Positions 42,080-53,500 of a stretch of DNA of 64,000 bases are shown piece after piece; within the stretch, counting starts at the first letter, position 1, and each line of letters starts with the position of its first letter. Below the pieces are notes generated by a model. That model was not told where the DNA came from, did no database searches, and saw only the letters and a program-made list of their open reading frames with translations. The position numbers and the translations under genes were made by a program. This DNA comes from Sternotherus odoratus. Lineage: Eukaryota > Chordata > Testudines > Kinosternidae. The stretch covers positions 124,001 to 188,000 of the forward strand of contig JAVMKO010000035.1 in assembly GCA_032164245.1 (NCBI GenBank). Direction: 5' to 3'.

Positions 42080-43935
42080 TTGCTGGTGGGCGGTGCTGGA
42101 TTGCACTGGGGGGTGGGCGGTTCTGGATTGCACTGGGGGGTGGGCGGTGCTGGATTGCACTGGGGGGTGGGCGGTGCTGGATTGCACTGGGGTGTGTGCG
42201 GTGCTGGATTGCACTGGGGGGTGGGCGGTGCTGGATTGCACTGGAGGGTGGGGGGTGTTGGATTGCACTGGGGGGGTGGGCGGTGCTGGATTGCACTGGG
42301 GGGGTGGGGAGTTCTGGGATTGCACTGGAGGGGTGGGCGGTGCTGGATTGCACTGGGGGGTGGGCGGTGCTGGATTGCACTGGGGGGGTGAGCGGTGCTG
42401 GATTGCACTGGGGGGGTGGGGAGTTCTGGGATTGCACTGGAGGGGTGGGCGGTGCTGGATTGCACTGGGGGGTGTGCGGTGCTGGATTGCACTGGGGGGT
42501 GTGCGGTGCTGGATTGCACTGGGGGGTGGGCGGTGCTGGATTGCACTGGAGGGGTGGGCGGCTCTGGATTGCACCGGGGGGTGGGCGGTGCTGGATTGCA
42601 CCGGGGGGTGGACGGTGCTGGATTGCACTGGAGGGTGGGCGGTGCTGGATTGCACCGGGGGGTGGGCGGTGCTGAATTGCACTGGGGGGGGTGGGCGGTG
42701 CTGGATTGCACTGGAGGGTGGGCGGCTCTGGATTGCACTGGGGGATGGGCGGTGCTGGATTGCACTGGAGGGGTGGGCGGTGCTGGATTGCACTGGAGGG
42801 TGGGCGGTGCTGGATTGCACTGGAGGGTGGGCGGTGCTGGATTGCACTGGAGGGGTGGGCGGTGCTGGATTGCACTGGGGGATGGGCGGTGCTGGATTGC
42901 ACTGGAGGGTGGGTGGTGCTGGATTGCACTGGAGGGGTGGGCGGTGCTGGATTGCACTGGAGGGTGGGCGGCTCTGGATTGCACTGGGGGATGGGCGGTG
43001 CTGGATTGCACTGGAGGGTGGGTGGTGCTGGATTGCACTGGAGGGGTGGGCGGTGCTGGATTGCACTGGAGGGGTGGGCGGTGCTGGATTGCACTGGGGG
43101 ATGGGCGGTGCTGGATTGCACTGGAGGGTGGGTGGTGCTGGATTGCACTGGAGGGGTGGGCGGTGCTGGATTGCACTGGAGGGGTGGGCGGTGCTGGATT
43201 GCACTGGAGGGTGGGCGGTGCTGTATTGCACTGGGGGGTGGGCGGTGCTGGATTGCACTGGGGGATGGGCGGCTCTGGAGGGGTGGGCGGCTCTGGATTG
43301 CACTGGAGGGGTGGGCGGCTCTGGATTGCACTGGAGGGTGGGCGGTGCTGGATTGCACTGGGGGCTGGGCGGCTCTGGAGGGGTGGGCGGCTCTGGATTG
43401 CACTGGAGGGGTGGGCGGCTCTGGATTGCACTGGAGGGGTGGGCGGCGCTGGATTGCACTGGGGGGTGGGCGGCTCTGGATTGCACTGGAGGGGTGGGCG
43501 GTGCTGGATTGCACTGGAGGGGTGGGCGGTGCTGGATTGCACTGGAGGGGTGGGCGGTGCTGGATTGCACTGGAGGGTGGGGGGTGTTGGATTGCACTGG
43601 AGGGTGGGCGGCTCTGGATTGCACTGGGGGGTGGGAGGTGTTGGATTGCACTGGAGGGGTGGGCGGTGCTGGATTGCACTGGGGGGTGGGCGGCTCTGGA
43701 TTGCACTGGAGGGGTGGGCGGTGCTGGATTGCACTGGAGGGGTGGGCGGTGCTGGATTGCACTGGAGGGGTGGGCGGTGCTGGATTGCACTGGAGGGTGG
43801 GGGGTGTTGGATTGCACTGGAGGGGTGGGCGGTGCTGGATTGCACTGGAGGGTGGGGGGTGTTGGATTGCACTGGAGGGTGGGCGGCTCTGGATTGCACT
43901 GGGGGGTGGGCGGCTCTGGATTGCACCGGGGGCGG
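42080..43935. repeat. Minisatellite, 27-bp unit, probable TRIM3 3' UTR
   Basis: About 68 copies of ggtgctggattgcactgggg + ggtgggc, with ggctctggattg and gaggggtggg variants. Since 27 is divisible by three, plus-strand frames repeat a nine-residue unit (LDCTGGWAV), and minus-strand frames repeat SAIQHRPPL-like text. The array lies between the TRIM3 stop and its likely poly(A) signal. Confidence 0.97.
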
Positions 43936-44367
43936 GTGCTGCGGGCACTGGGGTGGGCGGTCCTGGGCGGCTCAAAAACGGGAGCTGCTGGTGGGTACCG
44001 GGGGGCAGGAGATGCTGCACCCTGGGGAGAAGGAACACTCCCCCCAGCCCATACAGTCCCATTGACCCTCTGGCCCGGAGGGCTGGGGGGAGGGGAAGCC
44101 CCGCAGCAAGCACCAAAGGGCCCAGGCGGGGGGAAGGGTGGACAGTCCCAAACCTTCACCGCACCCATGGGACCCGCTGGGCCACCCTCTCTGGGACCCG
44201 GGCCGGCAGGTACAAGAGTGTCTCCCTCTCCCCCGGCCCTTGCACGGCAGCCTGGGGTCCCCGGGCTCCGTGGGGCTGGACAAGGCTGCAGGTGGAGGAG
44301 GGGCCCCTCGGTCTCTAGTCCAGGCAGCGGGGCGGGCGCAGGCCAGGGCCCGCCCGGGGCCCCTCAG

Positions 44368-44520
44368 CTACTGCAGGTAGCGATAGGCCTTGAAACAGTG
44401 ATTGCCCGAGTCAGCCACCACCACGTGTCCGTCCGAGGTGAGCGCCAGGCCCTGCGGCCCGTAGAGCGGGTCGGCCAGCGTGTTGATGTAGGAGAGGAAG
44501 GAACCCGAGCTGTCGAAGAC
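44368..44520 (-). CDS. TRIM3: TRIM3 last coding exon
   Basis: Reads [40 protein letters not shown] and RYLQ, with TAG at 44368-44370. The acceptor is cggcag. It forms the last NHL blade. Confidence 0.96.
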   Translation of the reverse strand, partial: VFDSSGSFLSYINTLADPLYGPQGLALTSDGHVVVADSGNHCFKAYRYLQ

Positions 44521-47500
44521 CTGCCGAGAGAGGGGACGTGACAACGCCCAGGAACGGGCGGAGGAATATAATCACCGGGCCGGGAAGGGATTCACCCCAG
44601 AGCGCCGGAGGAACTCAACTGCTCGGTGTTATCAGTAACCAGCATTTAAACCAGCCTCTGTCCCAGACGACTGGAGCAGAGCTAACGTGACCTCGGCAAG
44701 TACAGGCCGGTAAGCCGGACTTCAGTACCTGGCACCAGGCTGAAAGTGTAGTAAGAACAAAATGATCAGACAGCTCGATGAACGTCATTTGTGGGGGAAG
44801 AGTCGACCTGGTTTGAGTAAAGGGAAATCACGCCTCACCACTCTACTAGAATTCTCCGAGGGGGTCAACAAGGAAGATCCAGTGGACATGGTGGACTTAA
44901 ATTTGCAGAAAGCCTTTGACAAGGTCCCTCACCAAAGGCTCTTAAGCCAAGTAAGCGGCATTGGACAGGAGGGCAGGTCCTCTTGTGGACTGGTGACTGG
45001 TTAAGAGAGAGGAAACAAAGGGTAGGAATAGAGGGTCGATTTTCAGACTGGAGAGAGGTCAAGAGAGGTGTCTCCCAGGGGTCGGTACGGGGCCCAGTCC
45101 GACTCAATATATTCATACATTTTCTGGAAAGGGGGCAAACAGTAGAGCTGTCAATCAATCACAGCTAACTCGTGATTAACTAAAAAAATGAATCACCATT
45201 ACAAAAATGAATCCTGACCAATGGCTGCTTTAACCGGGCTGTTCTCCAAGAGAATACCCGCTGGAATGAACGGGAGAGTTTGGGGTGTTTTCCAAGAGAT
45301 CGATTTCAATCACAACGCGGTAGAATTGCACAGTGGACCATGCTCACCTTCGTTTATTTTTGTTACAAATCTCTGCACTGTAAAACCAAGACAAGTTTCT
45401 TCATTTTCAATTCACCTCCACGGACTGGAGTGCATGCTCTTTAGCGATGTCCCTGGCCTCTGTTCGCCAGGAGCTGGGAATGGGCGACAGGCAGGGATCA
45501 CTTGACGATTCCCTGCTGTGTTCTTTCCCTGCGGGGCACTGGGCATTGGCCACAGTCGGGGGACAGGAAACCAGACTAGACGGTCCTTTGGTCTGACCCA
45601 GTCCGGCCGTTCTCTCTCTATCATGAAAGTCCAATGTACAAATGTAGATTTTTTTAATTACTTACCTGCCCTAAAAACCAAAACACTGTCAAAGTGTAGA
45701 GCCTCCAAGTGCACTCGGTCCTACCTCTCAACAGCACCGGGAAGGGGGAAGAGGCGTTGGCATGGGACGTGGGGAGCCCGAATTGCACGGTATTTGCGTG
45801 CTAGATACACAGTATTAAACATGTGTGCCCCGCTTCAGGCTTTGGCCACCATGTGCCGTGGCTGACAATCTGCAACCGCACAGATCTCTGTCGCAACCCC
45901 TCTTCTGTACCAGCAGCAAATAATGTCCAAAGGTTGGCGTGGGAGGTGTCGATGGGAAGGTTGTGACTGGCTGGTTATCATTGTGCTGTCTGTACTAGTT
46001 AAAGTGATGAATATTGGCTCTCTACTGTCTGTATTTCAAATTCAAACTTATGCTCTGCTTCTCGGTGACACCCCCGACAAGTTGCTGTCAACTCTGCCTG
46101 GCCTGGTTGGTGGCCCATTAAGAACCATCAGCTACACAATGACCCATTGAGAGAGGGCGGCACACCCTGTGACTCAGCAAGGCAGGGCCCTGCCTATGGA
46201 AAGAGTACAGAGAAGGGCAACAAAAATGATCAGGGGCCTGGAGCACATGACTTATGTGGAGAGGCTGAGGGAACTGGGATTGTTTAGTCTACAGAAGAGA
46301 AGCCTGAGGGGAGATTTGATCGCTGCTTTCAACTACCTGAAAGGGGGTTCTAAAGAGGATGGATCTAGACTGTTCTCAGTGGTAGCAGATGACAGAACAA
46401 GGAGTAATGGTCTCAAGTTGCAGTGGGGAAGGTCTAGGTTGGATATTAGGAAAAACTTTTTCACTCTGAGGGTGGTGAAGCACTGGAATGGGTTCCCTAG
46501 GGAGGTGGTGGAATCTCCTTCCTTAGAGGTTTATAAGGTCAGGCTTGACAAAGCCCTGGCTGGGATGATCCATGCACCTCCCGCAGCGAGTCCACCCGGG
46601 CGGGGTCCTGGGGGAGGCCCAGAGGGTCCTGCCCCCCAACTGCACAGTCAGACGTGACTCTCAGCCAGCCGGGGAAACAGAAGGTTTATTAGAGCCGACG
46701 GGAACAGGGTCTAAGACAGAGCTGGTAGGTCCAGAGAACAGGACCCCTCAGCCATCCTGGGGGGCAGGGAGGCCAGACCACGTGCGCCTCCCTCCATTTC
46801 CCCAGCCAGCTCCAAACTGGAGCCCTCCACCCCTCGTCTGGGCTTTGCTCCTTCCCCAGGCCAGGAGTCACCCGATCCCTTTGTTCTCCAGGCCCTTCAG
46901 TTGGCACTTTGTGGGGCCGGGGGGGGGGGAGGCCATCAGCAGTCAGGGGACAGGGTGTCGGGCACTGACCCTCTGCCCTATGACAATCACACCCCAATCC
47001 CCCCACCTACAGACTGGAGACATGCCCAGGGGAAACTGAGGCACCCCCACAGTATCCAGAGAGAACATTAAGAAGAGTCCCACTTTGTCACAACCAGCCA
47101 CAAAAGTGCCATGCGAACGCCTGTTCTCACTGCCAGGTGACACTGTAAACAAGAAGCAGGCAGCAGCGTCGCCCACAAACGTGAACACAGCTGACTGGCT
47201 GAAGAAGACACAGGACTGAGTGCAGAGGCTCTGAAGTTTGTTTTCAGTGCAGTTACTTTTGTACAGAATTTCACATTAGTAAGGTCAACTTTCAGGATAA
47301 AGAAACTGCAGCCCAGGACGTGTAATGGGGGAACTGAAAAACACGAGTTTTTTGTTTTTAAGTGCAAATATTTGTCATTAAAAGTCAAGTGAGCCCTGTA
47401 CCCTGTGTCTTGTGTGTTGTCGTTGAAATCGATCGATTTGAAAACAGCCATAATGATTGAAATACATTGAATCCTATTGTTTAACAGCGTCATTCGCTGC

Positions 47501-50500
47501 AATTCACCTGTTAACTGCTTGGCAGCCCCAGTAACCAGGGAGGTGGCAAAATTTGCAGATGATACTGAACTGCTCCAGACAGACTGCGAAGAGCTACAAA
47601 AGGATCTCGAAACTCCATGACTGGGCAACACAATGGCAGATGAAATTCAGTGTTAATAACTGCAAAGTAACGCAGAAAACATCATCCGCACCACACATAC
47701 ACAACGATGGGCCTCACGTCATCCACACCACACATACACAACGATGGGTCTCACGTCATCCGCACGACACATACACAACGATGGGTCTCGCGTCATCCGC
47801 GCCGCACATACACAACGATGGGTCTCGCGTCATCCGCGCCGCACATACACAACGATGGGTCTCGCGTCATCCGCGTCGCACATACACAACGATGGGTCTC
47901 GCGTCATCCGCACGACACATACACAACGATGGGTCTCGCGTCATCCGCGCCGCACATACACAACGATGGGTCTCGCGTCATCCGCGCCGCACATACACAA
48001 CGATGGGTCTCGCGTCATCCGCACGACACATACACAATGATGGATCTCGCGTCATCCGCACGACACATACACAACGATGGGTCTCGCGTCATCCGCGCCA
48101 CACATACACAACGATGGGTCTCGCGTCATCCGCGCCGCACATACACAACGATGGGTCTCGCGTCATCCGCGCCGCACATACACAACGATGGGTCTCGCGT
48201 CATCCGCGCCGCACATACACAACGATGGGTCTCGCGTCATCCGCGCCCCACATACACAACGATGGGTCTCGCGTCATCCGCGCCACACACACAACGATGG
48301 GTCTCACGTCATCCGCGCCACACATACACAACGATGGGTCTTGCGTCATCCGCGCCACACATACACAACGATGGGTCTCGCGTCATCCGCGCCACACAAC
48401 GATGGGTGTCACCTCATCCGCGCCGCACATACACAACGATGGGTCTCGCGTCATCCGCGACGCACATACACAACGATGGGTCTTGCGTCATCCATGCCGC
48501 ACATACACAACGATGGGTCTCGCGTCATCCGCGCGCCACATACACAACGATGGGTCTCGCGTCATCCGCGCGCCACATACACAACGATGGGTCTCGCGTC
48601 ATCCGCGCCGCACATAAACAACGATGGGTCTCACCTCATCCGCGCCGCACATACACAACGATGGGTCTCGCGTCATCCGCGCCCCACGTACACAACGATG
48701 GGTCTCGCGTCATCCGCGCCACACATACACAACGATGGGTCTCGCGTCATCCGCGCCGCACATACACAACGATGGGTCTCGCGTCATCCGCGCCCCACAT
48801 ACACAACGATGGGTCTCGCGTCATCCGCACGACACATACACAACGATGGGTCTCGCGTCATTCGCGCCACACATACACAACGATGGGTCTCGCGTCATCC
48901 GCGCCACACATACACAACGATGGGTCTCGCGTCATCCGCACGACACATACACAACGATGGGTCTCGCGTCATCCGCGCCGCACATACACAACGATGGGTC
49001 TCGCGTCATCCGCGCCACACATACACAACGATGGGTCTCGCGTCATCCGCGCCGCACATACACAACGATGGGTCTCGCGTCATCCGCGCCGCACATACAC
49101 AATGATGGGTCTCGCCTCATCCGCGCCGCACATACACAACGATGGGTCTCGCGTCATCCGCGCGACACATACACAACGATGGATCTCGCGTCATCCGCGC
49201 CACAAATACACAACGATGGGTCTCGCGTCATCCGCACGACACATACACAACGATGGGTCTCGCGTCATCCGCGCCACACATACACAACGATGGGTCTCAC
49301 GTCATCCGCGCCACACATACACAACGATGGGTCTCGCGTCATCCGCGCGACACATACACAACGATGGGTCTCGCGTCATCCGCGCCGCACATACACAACG
49401 ATGGGTCTCGCGTCATCCGCATGACACATACACAACGATGGGTCTCGCGTCATCCGCGCGACACATACACAACGATGGGTCTCGCGTCATCCGCGCCGCA
49501 CATACACAACGATGGGTCTCGCGTCATCCGCATGACACATACACAATGATGGGTCTCGCGTCATCCGCGCCACACATAAACAACGATGGGTCTCGCGTCA
49601 TCCGCACGACACATACACAACGATGGATCTCACCTCATCCGCACGACACATACACAACGATGGGTCTCGCGTCATCCGCGCCGCACATACACAACGATGG
49701 GTCTCGCGTCATCCGCACCGCACATACACAACGATGGGTCTCGCGTCATCCGCGCCGCACATACACAACGATGGGTCTCGCGTCATCCGCACGACACATA
49801 CACAACGATGGGTCTCGCGTCATCCGCGCTGCACATACACAACGATGGGTCTCGCGTCATCCGCGCTGCACATACACAACGATGGGTCTCGCGTCATCCG
49901 CGCCACACATACACAACGATGGGTCTCACGTCATCCGCGCCACACATACACAACGATGGGTCTCACCTCATCCGCGCGACACATACACAACGATGGGTCT
50001 CGCGTCATCCGCGCCACACATACACAACGATGGGTCTCACCTCATCCGCGCGACACATACACAACGATGGGTCTCGCGTCATCCGCGCCGCACATACACA
50101 ACGATGGGTCTCGCGTCATCCGCACGACACATACACAACGATGGGTCTCGCGTCATCCGCGCTGCACATACACAACGATGGGTCTCGCGTCATCCGCGCC
50201 GCACATACACAACGATGGGTCTCGCGTCATCCGCGCCACACATACACAACGATGGGTCTCGCCTCATCCGCGCGACACATACACAACGATGGGTCTCGCG
50301 TCATCCGCGCCCCACATACACAACGATGGGTCTCAGTGAGCGGAGGAGATCTTGGGGTCACTGTGAATAGCTTTCTGAAAACATCCACTCAGGGGGCAGC
50401 GATAGTCAAAGAAGCCAACACCATGTTGGGAATCATTAAGAAAGGGGATAGCGAAGAAGACAGAAAATATCCTATTGCCGCGATAGAAATCCATGGGACG

Positions 50501-53500
50501 CCCACATTGTGAATACGGGGTGCAGATGTGGTCGCCCTATTTCAATGATCAGGGTATGGAACGGCTTCTGTCCGAGGCGAGATTAATAAGACTGGGACTT
50601 TCCGTCTGGAAAAGAGACGTCTAAGGGGGATGTGACCGAGGTCTATACAATCCTGAGTGGAGTGGAGGTCAGGACGGGTGTTATTTACTCCTTCTCGTAA
50701 CACAAACATTAGGGGTCACCCAATGAAACATAAGAACGTCTGTACTGGGTCAGACCAACGGTCCATCCAGCCCAGTGTCCTGTCTACCGACAGTGGCCAG
50801 TGCCAGGTGCCCCGGAGTGAGTGAACCTAACAGGTATGATCGAGCGATCTCTCTCCTGCCATCCATCACCCCCCTCTGACAGACAGAGGCTAGGGACACC
50901 ATTCATTACCCATCCAGGCTAATAGCCATTTATGGACTTAGCCTCCATGAATTTATCCAGCTCTCTTTTAAACCCTGTTATAGTCCTAGCCTTCACAGCC
51001 TCCTCAGGCAAGGAGTTCCACAGGTTGACTGTGCGCTGTGTGAAGAGCTTCCTTTTATTTGTTTTAAACCTGCTGCCCATTAATTTCATTGGGTGGCCCC
51101 TAGTTCTTATATTCTGAGAACAAATAACTTTTCTTTATTCACTTTCTCCACAACACTCAGGATTTTATAGACCTCTATCATTTCCCCCCTTAGTCTCCTC
51201 TTTTCCAAGCTAAAAAGTCCTAGCCTCTTTAATCTCTCCTCATATGGAACCCATTCCAAACCCCTAATCATTTTAGTTGCCCTTCTCTGAGGAGGAATGA
51301 ATAGGCAGCAGGTATAAAACAAAGAAAAGGAAGTATTTTCTCATACAACACATGGTTAACTTGTGGAACTCCTTGCCAGAGGATGTTGTGAAGGTCAAGA
51401 CTATAACAGGGTCCAGAAAAGAACTAGATAAGTTCCTGGAGGATGGGTCCATCAATGGCTATTACCCAGGATGGCCAGGGATGGGTCCCTGGCCTCTGTT
51501 TGCCAGAAGCTGGGAATGGGTGACAGGGGACGGATCACTTGGTGATTCCCTGTTCTGTTCATTCCCTCTGGGGCACCTGGGGCTAGATGGACCTTTGGTC
51601 TGACCCAGTCTGGCTGTTCTTATGTACTGTAGAGGCCTAATCCTAACCCTGCCAGGCCCACAGGGGGTCTGAGCTACATCCCGGATCGCTACATCCCAGT
51701 GTCAGTCACAAGCTGGGCAGCCCTGGGGACAACCAGGGAAATCCCCTCCCGCTCCACACCTCAGGAGCCTGCGGAACTCACCGCCACCAGACACAACGGG
51801 GCGGGGGCTTAGAGTCAAGGAGGGATGGGGCGTTTCTCCAATGCCGGAGAAGGGAATGCCCATGTGTGGAGGGAGGGGAGGAACCGCCTGCGTCCGGGCA
51901 GGACCGACAGCCCGGCAGGTTCCCAGTGCCCCCTTGCAGGCCCTGGCCCTCGCTCCCTACCTGGATCCGGCTGTTGCCCCAGTCGGCCACGATGATGTTG
52001 CCGTTGGAGTCCACGGCCACGCCGGTGGGGGCGTTGAATTGCCCGTTCCCCTCCCCGTGCGAGCCAAACTTGAAGAGGAACTCGCCGTCGGCGCTGTACA
52101 CCTGGGGGGAGGGACCTGTCACCCGGCAGCCCCCGACCCAGCGCTGGGCTGGCAGGGACCCACCGGCTGGGGCTGGGCCCTGGGACAGGAGGGCTACGGG
52201 CTGGAACCGGCAGGGGCGTTGGCTCGATGGAGGGGCGCCAAGGGCTGGGGAGCCCCAGAGCCCGGGACTGGGGGCCAGGCTGGTCCCCGGGAACGGGCAG
52301 CGAGGGAGAGGCCAACTCCGCATGCCGTGGCAGATGGGCTGGGGGGCGACCTCCGAACAGCTGCTGCTCAGGGCTCCCCAAGGACGCCCCACGCTGGGCC
52401 GGGGCTGACGAACCCCCCGCTGCCCTGAGCCGGGCGTCGCAGGGTGGAGGGCACACGGCTCCCCAGGACCGGGCGCGGCTGGCGCCCTGCGGGTCAGTGC
52501 GGAGGGAGAGGGGACCCCCGGGGTCTGGGCCGCCGAAGAGCCCCACCCAGGGCCCGCCTCACCTTCACCGAGTGGTTGTGGAAGTCGGTCACCACGATCT
52601 CGTTCTTGTTGTTCACAGCCACGAAGTGGGGCCCTGGGGGGAGAGAAGGACACTCCTGACGCTGGGGGCTGGGCGGACTCCGCTGGCGGGGGCCGGTCCG
52701 TCGCCCCATCACACGCCCGCTCTCCTGGGGACAGGCCCAAGCCGGGGACAGCACAGGGGCCAGGCCGGAGGTTAATGCGGCACTGGGGTGGGCGTGTGGG
52801 GAAGGGCAGTTAGTGACCATTAGCGAGGGAGAGACCCCAGCAGGAAATACCAGCCTGAGGGTACCATGCCACTCACACAGGACGAGCGCGGAGAAAGGAG
52901 AGAAAAGAATCCCGGAGCCCTGACTCTCGGCCTGTCCCCCGCCCCAACCCACCAGCCCCCACTCCCTTCCCAGAGCTGGGGAGAGAACCCAGGAATCCTG
53001 GCTCCCTCCCCCCTCCCCTCCCCGCCCAGACAGGAGAGGGGAGGGGTAGCTCAGTGGTTTGAGCGCTGCCCTGCTAAACCCAGGGTTGAGAGTTCAATCC
53101 TTGAAGGGGCCATTTAGGGATATGGGGCAAAAATGGGATTGGTCCTGCTTTGAGGAGGGGGTTGGACCAGATGATCTCCTGAGGTCCCTTGCCACCCAGA
53201 GATTCTATAAACGCAGGAGTCCTGGCTCCCAACCCCCCTCCCCTCCCAGACAGGAGAGAACCCAGGAATCCTGGCTCCCAGCCCCCCTCCCCTCCTGGAT
53301 AGGAGAGAACCCAGGAGTCCTGGGCCCCCGTCTCGCACTCAGGCCCCGTGTGTGCTGCCTCTCCAAGCGGAGTTAAAGTCACCAAACTCACCAGGCGGGC
53401 CCAGCGGGAAGCCAAAGGCATGCAGTAGTAAGACCTGCCGGTCCCGGTATTACCATCGAGGGTACCTGCAAACTGCCGCTCCGCCGTGCCACGGCTGCCA

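Noticed and set aside
41052..44541. Frames of 600-1,040 codons on both strands
   Set aside because: 27-bp array in the probable TRIM3 3' UTR. Since 27 is a multiple of three, frames stay open trivially.
47690..50335. Possible CRISPR array
   Set aside because: There are no unique spacers; the whole 37-bp unit repeats, and the sequence lies in a CR1 LINE of a vertebrate genome.
53040..53115. tRNA gene
   Set aside because: A and B boxes are present but the sequence continues into a CR1-like tail, so it is a SINE.
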